From an uncultured Succiniclasticum sp. (GTDB taxonomy: Bacteria > Bacillota > Negativicutes > Acidaminococcales > Acidaminococcaceae), in NCBI GenBank assembly GCA_905233365.1, contig CAJODT010000001.1, positions 29,427-85,216 of the forward strand: a stretch of DNA of 55,790 nt, given 5' to 3'. Shown piece after piece: positions 33,495 to 43,232 of this stretch (the stretch's first letter is position 1; every line of letters begins with the position of its first letter). Both the position numbers and the translations under genes were made by a program. The notes beneath the pieces are model-generated. The model did not search any database, had not been told where the DNA came from, and saw only the letters and a program-made list of their open reading frames with translations.

Positions 33495-35280
33495 ACAGTT
33501 TTGTAATCTTCCCTCTTAATTCATTGCATATTTTTATTTCGTCGTTAAACCTCGGATCGTTCATGCTTGCATAAGTTTCTGCAAGCCGCCGGTGATCCTC
33601 ATAGGCACGCTGTAGAAAATTCTGCTGCATCCTGCGGATACAGTCATCCGCAATCTGCTTCCGGCTTTCTTCGTCGGTTGCAAAATCTTCTCCGGCTAAA
33701 ATTCTTGCGGTTTCCGCATTGATTTCCGCATCGTCTGCTGCAAACAAGCTTTCTTTGACTGTGGAAAAATCAACATTTCCCAGCTTGCAAATTTTTTCAT
33801 AGATGCTCTGACGGACAGGCGACGCAAAACCAATCTGCTGCAAGATTTCATGATACGAATCTATCAGACCGGAATACCGGAAGAATAACAATAACAATTT
33901 ACTTTCTGCCCGCTCCAGGGTGCTGGGCACTGACTGTGCAGACGGTACAGGAATCTGGAGAGAGGGATTGCTGCGGGAAAAATGCGCTGCCGCTTTTTTC
34001 CGGTACTCTCCCATAATCAGGCCTTCGTCTATAACCAGCTGCTGGGCCAGGAATTTAATATATCCTGCTGCTTCTATCTCCGTTTTACACTCCTGCAGGT
34101 AAGGAATTATATTCGACACACATTGCACTTTTCCTGCCAGTTCCGAAACATTATTTTTGGAAATCGTATAGCGGATTTGGAATTCTGTACCGTCCCACGC
34201 GTTTTTAACCAGATTTTCAAACGCCTCTTTACCCGATTTCCGGACAAAGGCGTCAGGGTCTTTTCCTTCCGGTACATTCAGCACTTTGACGGAAAGCCCC
34301 GCTTTCTTCGCGATGCTCACCGCCCTTACCGCATTACGCCGTCCGGCATCATCACTGTCGTAGGCAAACACAACGTTTTCCGTAATACGGTGCAACAGTT
34401 TTGCGTGCTGTTCGCTGAAAGCGGTTCCCAATGAAGCAACGGCCCGGTTAATTCCTGCTGCGTGGAGGCTGATGGCATCCATATAACCTTCCACAATAAT
34501 AGCTTCTTTTGCTTCACGTATCGGTTTGATGGCCACATCCAGGCCGAACAGTGTTTCCCGTTTCTGGAAAACATCGGTTTCCCCCGTATTTAAATACTTT
34601 GGCAGACCGTCGTCCATTACACGTCCGCCAAAAGCAATGACCTTCCCCCGGGGGTCTTTGATGGGAATCATCACCCGGTTGATAAAAACATCCCGGCAAG
34701 AACCGTTCTTGTCCCGGATCAGCCCTGCCGCTGCAAGCTGCTCCCTGGTGCATCCCTTTTTGGTTAAATTGAATTCCAAAGCATTAAAGGAGGGCAGCGA
34801 GAAACCCAGGGAAAAGCGTTCGATTATAGCATCCGTAATGCCTCTGTTATGAAAATACTCCAGCGCCGCAGCACCGGGTTTTGTTTTATGGAGACAGGCG
34901 GAAAAATAACGGCAGGCCAGATCGTTGATCCGGTACATATCTTTACGTTTCTCTTCCCTGCGTATATCCGCCGCAGTCCGGTGTGATTCAGGAACCGGAA
35001 TGTTAGCGCGCCCTGCCAGGGTCTTTACCGCTTCGGGGAACGTGCTGTTTTCTATCTTCTGAACAAAAGTGAACACATCCCCGCCGGTATGGCAGCCGTA
35101 ACAGTAAAAAAACTGGCGCTCCTTGTCTACACAGAAAGAAGGTGTTTTTTCACCGTGAAAGGGACAGCATGCCCAATAATAACGCCCCTTCTTCTGCAAC
35201 GATACATAACCGGAAATCACATCAACAATATCGGAGCTGTCCTTTACCTGTTTTTTAAAATCATCATACTGCTGATCCAT
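33484..35280 (-). CDS. dnaG: DNA primase
   Basis: A 598-residue primase that makes RNA primers for replication. The CHC2 zinc finger is C39, H42, C60, C63 ([11 protein letters not shown] to [12 protein letters not shown]). The TOPRIM core has [13 protein letters not shown] and [11 protein letters not shown]. The C-terminal part (about 430-598) should bind the helicase. I chose the ATG at 35278-35280 because AAGGTG lies 6 bases upstream; in-frame ATG and TTG codons further up have weaker sites. It overlaps rpoD by 11 bases, the usual macromolecular-synthesis pairing. Confidence 0.95.
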   Translation of the reverse strand: MDQQYDDFKKQVKDSSDIVDVISGYVSLQKKGRYYWACCPFHGEKTPSFCVDKERQFFYCYGCHTGGDVFTFVQKIENSTFPEAVKTLAGRANIPVPESHRTAADIRREEKRKDMYRINDLACRYFSACLHKTKPGAAALEYFHNRGITDAIIERFSLGFSLPSFNALEFNLTKKGCTREQLAAAGLIRDKNGSCRDVFINRVMIPIKDPRGKVIAFGGRVMDDGLPKYLNTGETDVFQKRETLFGLDVAIKPIREAKEAIIVEGYMDAISLHAAGINRAVASLGTAFSEQHAKLLHRITENVVFAYDSDDAGRRNAVRAVSIAKKAGLSVKVLNVPEGKDPDAFVRKSGKEAFENLVKNAWDGTEFQIRYTISKNNVSELAGKVQCVSNIIPYLQECKTEIEAAGYIKFLAQQLVIDEGLIMGEYRKKAAAHFSRSNPSLQIPVPSAQSVPSTLERAESKLLLLFFRYSGLIDSYHEILQQIGFASPVRQSIYEKICKLGNVDFSTVKESLFAADDAEINAETARILAGEDFATDEESRKQIADDCIRRMQQNFLQRAYEDHRRLAETYASMNDPRFNDEIKICNELRGKITKLYGN

Positions 35281-35375
35281 CTCTGGCACCTTATACTTGA
35301 ACTTCATTAACTTATTCTCTGTTTCAAAAAAAAATCCTCTTTTTTGCAAAAAAAATACTTGACACTTTAGTATGT

Positions 35376-35414
35376 AAAAAAAATGGAAGCGACTGTCTGC
35401 CAGTACAGCCGCTT
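35376..35414 (-). terminator. Terminator of dgt
   Basis: A 10-bp stem (AAGCGGCTGT/ACAGTCGCTT on the minus strand, with one G-U pair) followed by eight T. It separates dgt from dnaG, so dnaG-rpoD need their own promoter in 35281-35375, which I could not identify. Confidence 0.75.
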
Positions 35415-35441
35415 ACTAAATGTATCTGTTATCAATCTTTC

Positions 35442-36431
35442 TCACTCACTGACCTTCGGTACAAAATACTGTTCAAACATCCTTACGGCACTTAAATCTG
35501 TCAGGCCGGCCACATAATCCACAATCGCTGGCATTTTCCCAAAACGTTCAAAGTTAAGCCGCACTTCATCAGGAAGCAGCTGCGGTTCTTTGACGTACAA
35601 ATCAAGCAGGCTCATGATAACGTGCTCCGCTTTATGATGTTCTTTTTCCAGCGCCGGGCACTCATATACATAAGCAAACATAAAGTCGCGGAATTCTTCT
35701 ACTGCTTCGTCATAATAAGGATCCAGGATGATTTTATTTTTTCCTGAAGAGCACTCTACAATATTGTGCACCAACACATCCAGAATCTGGGACGGGCCCG
35801 TTCCTAAACGCATGGCTACTATCCCCGGCAGCTTATCCGGGCCCACAAGCCCTACACGGATACTGTCATCCAGATCGGAACACAAATAGCAGATGCGGTC
35901 GCATCTTCTTACAATGGCGCCTTCCAATGTATCCGGCAGTTTTTCACCGGTATGGCACAGGATTGCGTCCTGAACCTCTGTTGTAAGATTAAGGCCGCGC
36001 CCTTCCCGTCCATAATAGGTAACCACCCGGACACTCTGCTCGTTGTGGGTAAAATGTCCCGTATACTTATTAATCGCCCTTTCTCCGGCGTGCCCGAAAG
36101 GCGTGTGACCCAGATCATGCCCCAGCGCCGCGGCTTCAATCATATCTTCATTCAGGCGCAGCGCCCTGCCAATGGTGCGGGAAAGCTGGGACACTTCCAT
36201 ACTGTGAGTCAAACGGGTGCGATAGTGGTCGCCCGGCGACAGATAGACCTGGGTTTTATGCTTTAATGCCCGAAATGCTTTGCTGTGGATGATGCGGTCC
36301 CGGTCCCGCTGGAATGCAGTTCGCAGATCGTCCTGCGGTTCTTCTGCCAGCCGGTGGGATGCTGAGCTTTTACAGGCCCAGGGCATCAGGTTTTTCTGTT
36401 CCTGCTCTTCGGTATATTCGCGAACATTCAT
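35442..36431 (-). CDS. dgt: dGTP triphosphohydrolase-like HD protein
   Basis: A 329-residue HD-domain protein of the deoxyguanosinetriphosphate triphosphohydrolase family (dNTP to deoxynucleoside and triphosphate). The motifs DRDRIIHSKAFRALKHKTQV, TRLTHSMEVSQ, LGHDLGHTPFGHAGE and CHTGEK are present. I chose the ATG at 36429-36431, where the family begins (NVREYTEEQE). AAGGAG lies upstream but 15 bases away, so the start is not certain. It sits between the PPDK regulator and dnaG and is closed by its own terminator. Confidence 0.9.
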   Translation of the reverse strand: MNVREYTEEQEQKNLMPWACKSSASHRLAEEPQDDLRTAFQRDRDRIIHSKAFRALKHKTQVYLSPGDHYRTRLTHSMEVSQLSRTIGRALRLNEDMIEAAALGHDLGHTPFGHAGERAINKYTGHFTHNEQSVRVVTYYGREGRGLNLTTEVQDAILCHTGEKLPDTLEGAIVRRCDRICYLCSDLDDSIRVGLVGPDKLPGIVAMRLGTGPSQILDVLVHNIVECSSGKNKIILDPYYDEAVEEFRDFMFAYVYECPALEKEHHKAEHVIMSLLDLYVKEPQLLPDEVRLNFERFGKMPAIVDYVAGLTDLSAVRMFEQYFVPKVSE

Positions 36432-36450
36432 AATTGACTGCTTATACTCC

Positions 36451-37245
36451 TTACCGACGTGCCGCATTATTTTTATAATAATAATCCAGAATGATGCCGG
36501 CAGTTTCTTCGATGGCCCGGTTGGATACATTGATAATCATGCAGTGTACCCTCCGCATGATTCCTTTGGCATAATCCAGTTCTTCAGTAATACGTTCCAC
36601 ATCCGCATACGTAGCGTCTTCCGAAAGCCCCATCGCCTTCAGACGGGTCATGCGGATATCCGTCAGTTTGTATGGATCAATGAGAAGACCGATAATTTTA
36701 TGATGCGGCACCTTAAACAGTTCCGGTGGCGGAACAATTTCCGGCACCAGAGGGACGTTAGCCACCTTGAGCTGCTTGTGGGCAAGATACATGGATAAGG
36801 GCGTTTTGGATGTCCGGGACACGCCGATAATAACAATGTCTGCTTTTAAAAGTCCCAGCGGATTTTTTCCATCATCATACTTGACAGCAAATTCTACGGC
36901 TTCCACGCGTTTAAAGTATTCATGGTCCAGCGCATGGATCAGACCTGCCTGATTTTTGGGCAGTAATCCGGAATTTTTCTGTATGGCACGCAGCATGGGT
37001 CCAAGAACATCTACCACCTGAATCTGTAATTCCACAGCCCGGTCGGCAAGGTGTTCACGCAGACGCGGGTTCACGATAGTGTAGCATACAACAGCCCGGT
37101 GGCGCGCCGCTTCTTCCAGCGCTTCATCAATCTGTTCCTTGTTATTGATATAGGGAATCCTGATTACATCAAACTTCGTTTCCGTAAACTGACTGGTTGT
37201 CGCTTTGATAACAGATTCCGCCGTACCGCCGATAGAATCTGACAA
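36451..37245 (-). CDS. Pyruvate,phosphate dikinase regulatory protein (kinase/phosphorylase)
   Basis: A protein of the PSRP/DUF299 family, which switches pyruvate,phosphate dikinase off and on by ADP-dependent phosphorylation and phosphorolysis. The P-loop-like GVSRTSKTPLSMYLA and the end motif RRVHCMIINVSNRAIEETA are diagnostic. The given start is a TTG at 37243-37245, the only standard start in the frame, but it lacks a ribosome site and drops the conserved first strand (PIIYALSDSIGG). A good site, GAAGGAAGGG, precedes ATC at 37278 instead. It follows the ccpN-like gene, as in Bacillus (yqzB-yqfL). Confidence 0.88.
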   Translation of the reverse strand: MSDSIGGTAESVIKATTSQFTETKFDVIRIPYINNKEQIDEALEEAARHRAVVCYTIVNPRLREHLADRAVELQIQVVDVLGPMLRAIQKNSGLLPKNQAGLIHALDHEYFKRVEAVEFAVKYDDGKNPLGLLKADIVIIGVSRTSKTPLSMYLAHKQLKVANVPLVPEIVPPPELFKVPHHKIIGLLIDPYKLTDIRMTRLKAMGLSEDATYADVERITEELDYAKGIMRRVHCMIINVSNRAIEETAGIILDYYYKNNAARR

Positions 37246-37267
37246 CGCATAAATGATCGGATTGATA

Positions 37268-37921
37268 CTACTTATGATGACCCACTTCCCTTCCTTCTGC
37301 TATATCTACAAACAGCCGCGTAAAGTTTGTTTTGGTAATACGGCCCACTACTTCATAGTCCTTTGTCTTCTCATTTACGCATCTGACTACCGGAAGACTG
37401 TCGATCTGATTGTCGATCACTTTACGGGCAGCGGAAGACACCGTAGTATCCGGAAACGCTATTACCATTTTTGAAAGCGGTGTCATGGCCATGACCACAG
37501 GTATCGTTTTCATATTCCCATTATTATTGGTTGCCAGCTTCAGCAGGTCCTTGCGGGAAACAACGCCAACCAGCAGATTCTTTTCATCAACTACATAAAT
37601 CGAACCGACATCTTCTACAAACATACTGATAACGGCTTCGTACGCGCTTTTTGTATTTTGGATCACAACCGGCAGGGACTGGATATCAGAAACTAAAATA
37701 TCAGAAACCTCTTCCGTCAATAAACCCAGGGTGCTTCTGCCGATAAAGTAATAGCCAACCTTCGGGCGTGCGTCAATAATGCCGCTCATGATCAGGATAG
37801 CCAGATCGGAGCGCAACGCCGCCCGAGTTACACTTAATTTATCTGCAATATGCTGTCCTGTAATCGGACCTTCTGCCCTGACAATTTCCGCAATCTGCTT
37901 CTGTCTTGATGTTAAGCCCAT
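37268..37921 (-). CDS. CcpN-like HTH/CBS transcription regulator
   Basis: A 217-residue repressor-type protein. An N-terminal winged helix-turn-helix (about 1-65: SRQKQIAEIVRAEGPITGQHIADKLSVT is the recognition region) is followed by two CBS domains (about 75-215). In Bacillus CcpN represses gluconeogenic genes on glucose and its CBS pair binds nucleotides. The adjacent PPDK regulator, also a switch of pyruvate/PEP flow, supports a similar role. I chose the ATG at 37919-37921 with AAAGGA upstream; a start 69 bases earlier is weaker. Confidence 0.87.
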   Translation of the reverse strand: MGLTSRQKQIAEIVRAEGPITGQHIADKLSVTRAALRSDLAILIMSGIIDARPKVGYYFIGRSTLGLLTEEVSDILVSDIQSLPVVIQNTKSAYEAVISMFVEDVGSIYVVDEKNLLVGVVSRKDLLKLATNNNGNMKTIPVVMAMTPLSKMVIAFPDTTVSSAARKVIDNQIDSLPVVRCVNEKTKDYEVVGRITKTNFTRLFVDIAEGREVGHHK

Positions 37922-38109
37922 TTTATCCAGTCCTTTCACGTATAAAACGCAATCCGGTCCTTCTGCTGCAGAAAATATCAAGTATTGCATATTTTTCGAG
38001 CTTAAGGATACATATAAAACGATATAATGTCACACCAATCAACAATTATTATACACTAATTATATTTCTTTTTAATAATTTTGTAAACCATTAAGATTGT
38101 GTCTGACAC

Positions 38110-38135
38110 ATTTATTCATATGCAAGTGAATAAAT
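38110..38135 (-). terminator. Weak hairpin past metK
   Basis: A perfect 9-bp but A/T-rich inverted repeat (ATTTATTCA/TGAATAAAT) just after the metK stop, without a T run. A weak terminator is possible. Confidence 0.3.
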
Positions 38136-38145
38136 TACCGTTTCC

Positions 38146-39324
38146 TTATACTCCTGCCTGCTCTTTTAATACTGCTGCCTTGTCCGTGTGCTCCCAGGGA
38201 ACGTCAATATCGGTACGTCCCATATGTCCGTAAGCCGCAGTCTGTTTATAAATAGGACGACGCAAGTCCATGCTGCGGATAATTCCTGTCGGGCTTAAGG
38301 AAAAGTTTTTCTGAACCAGTTCTGCAATCTTATCGTCTGCAATCACACCGGTGCCAAAGGTATCTACCAAAATAGATACCGGCTGCGCTACGCCGATAGC
38401 ATAGGCCAGCTGTATCTCACAGCGTTTGGCAAGTCCTGCTGCTACAATATTTTTTGCTACATAGCGTGCAGCATATGCTGCCGACCGGTCCACTTTGGAC
38501 GGATCCTTACCGCTGAATGCACCGCCGCCGTGACGGGCCATCCCACCATACGTATCCACGATAATTTTTCGTCCTGTCAGGCCACTGTCACCCTGGGGAC
38601 CGCCGATCACGAAGCGGCCGGTAGGATTAATATAATATTTCGTATTTTCGTCTAACAGTTCCGCAGGTACAACTTCCTTAATAACCATTTCGATCATATC
38701 CTTGCGAATCTGTTCCTGGGTCGTATCCGGATCGTGTTGCGTAGAAATTACAATAGTATCCACACGGACCGGTTTTTCATCTTCATACTCCACGGTGACC
38801 TGGGTCTTTCCGTCCGGGCGCAGATACGTCAGCGTCTTATTCTTCCGGACTTCGGTCAGCCGGCGTGCCAGCTTATGTGCCAGAGAAATGGGCAGCGGCA
38901 TCAGCTCCGGTGTTTCATCACAGGCATAACCAAACATCATGCCCTGATCGCCGGCGCCCGTCTCGTCTTCCGCGGCGGAACCTTCCTTTGCTTCTAATGC
39001 TTTGTCTACGCCCATGGCAATATCACTGGACTGTTCGTCAATGGAAATGAGGACGCCGCAGGTGGAACCGTCAAATCCGTACTTCGCCCTGTCGTAACCG
39101 ATTCCCAGGACCGTATCTCTGGCAATCTTGGGAATATCAACAAAACACGTGGTGGAAATTTCTCCTACGATGTGGATCTGACCGGTAGCCACTACCGTTT
39201 CACAGGCCACCCTGCCATTGGGGTCCTTTTCCAGAATCGCATCCAGGATTGCATCGGAAATCTGATCCGCAATTTTATCCGGATGTCCTTCTGTAACAGA
39301 TTCAGAGGTAAATAATTTGCGCAT
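38146..39324 (-). CDS. metK: S-adenosylmethionine synthetase
   Basis: A 392-residue enzyme that makes S-adenosylmethionine from methionine and [24 protein letters not shown] (shortened here to its core [12 protein letters not shown]), [12 protein letters not shown] and [19 protein letters not shown] are its signatures. I chose the ATG at 39322-39324, with AAAGGAG 8 bases upstream. A SAM-I riboswitch with terminator precedes it, so high SAM should shut it off. It is transcribed alone. Confidence 0.97.
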   Translation of the reverse strand: MRKLFTSESVTEGHPDKIADQISDAILDAILEKDPNGRVACETVVATGQIHIVGEISTTCFVDIPKIARDTVLGIGYDRAKYGFDGSTCGVLISIDEQSSDIAMGVDKALEAKEGSAAEDETGAGDQGMMFGYACDETPELMPLPISLAHKLARRLTEVRKNKTLTYLRPDGKTQVTVEYEDEKPVRVDTIVISTQHDPDTTQEQIRKDMIEMVIKEVVPAELLDENTKYYINPTGRFVIGGPQGDSGLTGRKIIVDTYGGMARHGGGAFSGKDPSKVDRSAAYAARYVAKNIVAAGLAKRCEIQLAYAIGVAQPVSILVDTFGTGVIADDKIAELVQKNFSLSPTGIIRSMDLRRPIYKQTAAYGHMGRTDIDVPWEHTDKAAVLKEQAGV

Positions 39325-39474
39325 TTGGTTTGCTCCTTTCATCACTGACCGATAACTGCTGGTTGTTTCGGTTTTTTGTTTTTTACTATAAAGCAGCTTT
39401 CCTTAACAAAACAGTATTGATTGAAAACATCTGACTGTTTCATATCTTCTGCCTGATTGAACGGTCTACGCTGT

Positions 39475-39508
39475 AAAAAAAGATGCCCTCGCACACGTGA
39501 GAGCATCT
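39475..39508 (-). terminator. Riboswitch-controlled terminator of metK
   Basis: AGATGCTCTC pairs with GAGGGCATCT on the minus strand around an 8-base loop and is followed by about eight T. It is the expression platform of the SAM riboswitch and lies about 150 bases before the metK start. Confidence 0.85.
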
Positions 39509-39525
39509 AAATTACTTTTTATGAT

Positions 39526-39631
39526 CTCATCTTGCGATTTCTCGTAAGGACTTAGCACCGTTTGACAATCCTGCAATTGCAATGGTTGCTGCGGCTTCAC
39601 TGGGCCAGTTCCCTCCACCGCTCGTGATGAG
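39526..39631 (-). promoter_or_regulatory. SAM-I riboswitch (S-box) aptamer
   Basis: On the minus strand the 5' strand of P1 (CTCATC at 39626-39631) pairs with GATGAG (39526-39531). Between them are the conserved S-box parts GGTGGAGGGAACTGGCCC, TGAAGCC, GGCAACC-like GCAACCAT and GGTGCTAAGTCC. SAM binding favours the terminator at 39475-39508. Confidence 0.93.
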
Positions 39632-39652
39632 CTTTATTTTATTGTCGCCACT

Positions 39653-39680
39653 ATTATAACAGAAATTTTTGGCAATGCAA
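39653..39680 (-). promoter_or_regulatory. Promoter of metK
   Basis: On the minus strand: -35 TTGCAT (39675-39680), 16-bp spacer, extended -10 TGTTATAAT (TATAAT at 39653-39658). Transcription would begin just before the aptamer. The rest of the gap up to coaBC (39681-39778) shows nothing I can support. Confidence 0.7.
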
Positions 39681-39778
39681 CTGTTTCACAGTAATTTCAC
39701 AGCATGAGGTTATTCCGGTTTTATAAGTACGGAACAATAAGTAAAACAACTGAACAATATGCAATGCTTTCAGAATTA

Positions 39779-40981
39779 TTATTTCCGTTTCGCCATAACG
39801 CGGTCAAGTAAGATTGAAGCTACTTCATCCTTGGAAAGGATCTCCAGCGCTTCCACCGTTCCGTCCGGATACAAAAATTTGACAATGTTGGTATTCGTAT
39901 TGAAGCCGGCGCCTTTTAACGATACATCATTGGCCACGATCATGTCCAGATTTTTCTTTTTAACTTTGTTAGCTGCATTTTCCAACAGATTTTGCGTTTC
40001 TGCTGCAAACCCCACCAGGAACTGCTGTTTTTTCATACTGCCCAACGTTTTTAAGATGTCGGGATTCTGATCCATCACAATGGTCATGCCGTCTTCCGGG
40101 TGGATTTTCTTGATTTTCTGGTCTGCTACGGCGCGCGGTTTAAAATCCGCAACCGCGGCAGCCTTAATCACGATATCCGTTTCAGGGTAAACCGCAAGGC
40201 ACGCATCCAGCATCTGCTTTGTGGTTTCCACGCGAATTACCTTCGCATAAGGCGGCAGAGTCAAAGCCGAAGGCCCGGTAATCAAAGTTACCTCCGCACC
40301 CCGCAGAAGAGCCTGCCTGGCTATAGAATATCCCATTTTCCCGCTGCTCCGGTTCCCTACAAACCGTACCGGGTCAATGGGCTCACGGGTTCCGGCTGCA
40401 GTAACCATCACCTTCAGGCCCCGCATATCCCCTTCACGTTGTGCCAGGAAATGTTCCAGATAAGCAATGATATCAGGCACTTCCGGCAGGCGTCCCGCGC
40501 CGGAGGTACCACAAGCCAGTTCCCCGCTGACGGGTTTCATTACGGTAATACCACGGCCAGTCAAAACTTTCAGATTATCCTGGGTAGCCGCATTTTCATA
40601 CATGCCCGTATTCATGGCCGGGCATACAATTTTAGGACAGGGAGCCGCAAGCAACACTGTACTTAACAGATCATCCGCCAGCCCGCAGGCCATCTTGGCC
40701 AGAATATTTGCCGTTGCAGGCGCGACCAAAACCAGATCGCCCCAGTTTGCCAGCGCAATATGCTCTACGTTAAATTCGTCCCTGCCATCCCACATGGAAA
40801 CTGCGCATTTATGTCCGCTGATCTCAGAAAACAGCAACGGCGAAACAAATTTCGTCGCATGCTCTGTCATGACAACACGAACTTCTGCCCCCTGCTTGCG
40901 CAGCTTGCTTACAAGATCAACCGCTTTATAAATAGCGATGCCGCCGGTTACGCCAAGTACGATATTTTTCCCTTTCAGCAT
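39779..40981 (-). CDS. coaBC: Bifunctional phosphopantothenoylcysteine decarboxylase / synthase
   Basis: A 400-residue fusion that carries two steps of coenzyme A synthesis. The N-terminal flavoprotein CoaC (about 1-180) shows GVTGGIAIYKAVDL, the active histidine in FNVEHIALANW, and PAMNTGMYENAATQ. The C-terminal CoaB (about 188-400) shows VTAAGTREPIDPVRFVGNRSSGKMG and KAAAVADFKP. It is the last gene of the yicC-remA-gmk-rpoZ-coaBC run, 13 bases after rpoZ, an order common in Firmicutes. Confidence 0.96.
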   Translation of the reverse strand: MLKGKNIVLGVTGGIAIYKAVDLVSKLRKQGAEVRVVMTEHATKFVSPLLFSEISGHKCAVSMWDGRDEFNVEHIALANWGDLVLVAPATANILAKMACGLADDLLSTVLLAAPCPKIVCPAMNTGMYENAATQDNLKVLTGRGITVMKPVSGELACGTSGAGRLPEVPDIIAYLEHFLAQREGDMRGLKVMVTAAGTREPIDPVRFVGNRSSGKMGYSIARQALLRGAEVTLITGPSALTLPPYAKVIRVETTKQMLDACLAVYPETDIVIKAAAVADFKPRAVADQKIKKIHPEDGMTIVMDQNPDILKTLGSMKKQQFLVGFAAETQNLLENAANKVKKKNLDMIVANDVSLKGAGFNTNTNIVKFLYPDGTVEALEILSKDEVASILLDRVMAKRK

Positions 40982-40994
40982 ATTCTTATCTCCA

Positions 40995-41183
40995 TTATTT
41001 CTTACGGGTATAAGTAATTTTCTTTTCGCCTACTTCTTTCAGGGCGATGCTGACTTCTTTCCCCCGCAGGACCTGCCCTGGTTTTGTCAGTTCACGTGCC
41101 CGTTTGGCTGCGAGAATAGCCAGCGTATACTTGCTGTCGACCATTGTTGCCAGTTTATCAATGGAAGGGTTTACCATGCTCAT
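40995..41183 (-). CDS. rpoZ: RNA polymerase omega subunit
   Basis: A 62-residue omega subunit that helps fold and hold the beta-prime subunit. MVNPSIDKLATMVDSKYTLAILAAKRARELT matches the family core (start given as VNPSIDKLATMVDSKYTLA), with the AAKRARELT stretch the strongest hallmark. An AGGAGG-type site precedes the ATG. It lies between gmk and coaBC, its usual neighbours. Its small size is normal for Firmicutes. Confidence 0.94.
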   Translation of the reverse strand: MSMVNPSIDKLATMVDSKYTLAILAAKRARELTKPGQVLRGKEVSIALKEVGEKKITYTRKK

Positions 41184-41310
41184 GTTTACATGCCTCCTGT
41201 AATTAAAATCTGATTAACTAAAAGAACAGTTCAAATTATTAATATCAATAAAACGATAAACCATCTGGAAAGATGCACCACACTATAAAATCAGGAATGC
41301 ATATTAAAAA

Positions 41311-41946
41311 TTATTTCCCTGCATGCTGCTTCAACATTTTGTCAACGAGGAAATAAGTCCGCCCCGCACGGTACCGTTCTGCTTCCAATAGAGTCAGTAC
41401 CCGTTGCGTTGCATTTTCCGCTACGTCGTTGACAATGATATAATCATATTCGCTGGCATAGCTCAATTCACTGGTCGCTGCCTTCAATCTCTTTTCTATT
41501 ACTTCTTCCGCATCTGTACCACGCTTATAGATACGGGCCCGTAATTCATCCAGGGAAGGCGGCACTACAAAAACGAAAACGCCATAGGGAAACACTTTTT
41601 TTATCTGAAGGGCGCCCTGGATATCAATTTCCAGCAAAACATCCTTGCCTTTGTTAAGTAACTCCATCACATAGGGTTTCGGCGTTCCGTAATAATTGCC
41701 ATAAACCTGTGCGTATTCCAGCAGTTCCCCCCGGAATATCATATCTTTGACCTGGGCAACGGTTTTGAAAAAATAATCCTTGCCGTCAACTTCCCCTTCC
41801 CGGGGCGCTCTCGTTGTAACGGAAACCGAATAAGACAGTTCCGGCAATTCCTTGCGAAGCAAACTGCAGATGGTTCCTTTGCCGGCGCCGCTGGGACCGG
41901 ATACAACCAGCAACAGGCCCTGCGGTTTATCTAATACTTTTTTCAT
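41311..41946 (-). CDS. gmk: Guanylate kinase
   Basis: A 211-residue enzyme that phosphorylates GMP to GDP. The P-loop is VSGPSGAGKGT; the GMP site has SVTTRAPREGEVDGKDYFF and the lid shows IYKRGTDAEEVIEKRL. It overlaps the remA stop by one base (TAATG), so the two genes are translationally coupled. The length is normal. Confidence 0.97.
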   Translation of the reverse strand: MKKVLDKPQGLLLVVSGPSGAGKGTICSLLRKELPELSYSVSVTTRAPREGEVDGKDYFFKTVAQVKDMIFRGELLEYAQVYGNYYGTPKPYVMELLNKGKDVLLEIDIQGALQIKKVFPYGVFVFVVPPSLDELRARIYKRGTDAEEVIEKRLKAATSELSYASEYDYIIVNDVAENATQRVLTLLEAERYRAGRTYFLVDKMLKQHAGK

Positions 41947-42206
41947 TATGGATTCATTCCTTCCATGTCAGGGTTAAAGCGATTTGCAACAGTTTCCGGC
42001 TGTACAGCTGACAAAATCACATGGTTGCTGTCTGTAACAATAACAGCACGTGTCTTTCTTCCATACGTCGCATCAATCAGCAGGCCTTTGTCCCTGGCCT
42101 CGGAAATAATACGCTTGACCGGCGCCGATTCCGGACTGATGACCGCAATGATGCGATTGGCAGAGACTATGTTGCCAAAACCGATATTGATCATCTTGAT
42201 GCTCAT
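41946..42206 (-). CDS. remA: RemA-family regulator (DUF370)
   Basis: An 86-residue protein of the RemA/DUF370 family; in Bacillus RemA is a DNA-binding ring protein that activates biofilm matrix and osmoprotection genes. [28 protein letters not shown] (core [16 protein letters not shown]) and the [11 protein letters not shown] segment are diagnostic. AGGAG lies 5 bases before the ATG. It sits between yicC and gmk as in most Firmicutes. Targets in this organism are unknown. Confidence 0.94.
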   Translation of the reverse strand: MSIKMINIGFGNIVSANRIIAVISPESAPVKRIISEARDKGLLIDATYGRKTRAVIVTDSNHVILSAVQPETVANRFNPDMEGMNP

Positions 42207-42230
42207 AATTACTCCTGTTCTAAATTACAC

Positions 42231-43130
42231 TTACTCAATATTTTGAACCTGTTCCCTGATTTTTTCAATTTCAGCTTTCACATCCACCACAATTTTTGCC
42301 AGTTCAAAATCATTCGCTTTAGACGCAATGGTATTGGCTTCCCGGTTAAATTCCTGAATCAGGAAATCCAGCTTGCGTCCCACCGGCTGCTTTGCCTCCA
42401 AAATCATCCGGAATTGGCGAATGTGGCTTTTCAGCCGGACAATTTCTTCTGTTATGGCTACCCTGTCTGCAAAAATAGCAACCTCCTGCAACACACGGTC
42501 CGGGTCTGCCGTTATCTTTTTATCGGCAAGCAGTGCATCCAGGCGTTCATTCAGTTTGGCCTGATATTCTGCTACTACCTCCGGGGAACGCTTTTCAATT
42601 TCCAGCACATTGTGTTCAATCAGGTCAAGCCGTTTATAAAAATCTGCTGCTATATTTATGCCTTCTGATTCACGCATGGCTACCAGTGCGTCCACAGCCT
42701 GATCCACTGCCTGTTTAATTTTTGGCCAGTAAGTGTCGCAGTCGAACAATCCCTCTTTCGCGGTAATCACTTCCGGGCAGCGGGCCAGATACAGCACTTC
42801 CGCCTGCTCACTGATGGAAGGAGAAGTAATGCCGATTGCCTGACCCACTTCCTGCAGCGCATTATGATAGGCTTCCGCCAGAGCTTTATCAACTGTAACA
42901 TTCACCGCATCCTGATTCGTGTACCTGGCTGTTACAAAAACATCGATACGGCCTCTGGATACAGAAGCCAGGATGGTTTTGCGAATTTTGTCTTCCAGAG
43001 GGTTCAGAAAATGCGGCAGACGGATTGCCGTTTCATTATAACGGTGATTGACAGATTTAATTTCTATCGTAACAGAAAAATTCTCTTCTTCATAACATCC
43101 CCGGCCAAAACCGGTCATGCTTTTGACCAT
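42231..43130 (-). CDS. yicC: YicC/YloC-family endoribonuclease
   Basis: A 299-residue protein of the YicC/YloC family. The start MVKSMTGFGRG, the segment EIKSVNHRYNE and the C-terminal GRKLDFLIQEFNREANTIASKA are family hallmarks. Family members have been reported as endoribonucleases involved in small-RNA and mRNA turnover. GGAGG lies 8 bases before the ATG. It starts the yicC-remA-gmk-rpoZ-coaBC run, with a 24-base gap to remA. Confidence 0.94.
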   Translation of the reverse strand: MVKSMTGFGRGCYEEENFSVTIEIKSVNHRYNETAIRLPHFLNPLEDKIRKTILASVSRGRIDVFVTARYTNQDAVNVTVDKALAEAYHNALQEVGQAIGITSPSISEQAEVLYLARCPEVITAKEGLFDCDTYWPKIKQAVDQAVDALVAMRESEGINIAADFYKRLDLIEHNVLEIEKRSPEVVAEYQAKLNERLDALLADKKITADPDRVLQEVAIFADRVAITEEIVRLKSHIRQFRMILEAKQPVGRKLDFLIQEFNREANTIASKANDFELAKIVVDVKAEIEKIREQVQNIE

Positions 43131-43168
43131 TATTAAGCCTCCATTAAGTCAAATTTGTATTATCTAAT

Positions 43169-43198
43169 ATTTTGCTGTCGCCTGAGTGACAGCAAAAT
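43169..43198 (-). terminator. Terminator after the exported protein gene
   Basis: An 11-bp stem ATTTTGCTGTC/GACAGCAAAAT with an 8-base loop, followed on the minus strand by an A/T-rich stretch. It lies between the gene ending at 43233 and yicC. Confidence 0.6.
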
Positions 43199-43232
43199 AC
43201 TATAAAGCCAGTGCAATCATATCTGTAAAATA

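Noticed and set aside
32590-33519. 309-residue plus-strand reading frame, rich in Gly, Phe, Ser and Ala
   Set aside because: It is the mirror of the lysine/alanine repeats of rpoD; it has no ribosome site and its composition follows from the opposite strand.
35341-35372. Plus-strand TTGACA before dgt region as a promoter
   Set aside because: There is no -10 at a proper distance and no plus-strand gene follows.
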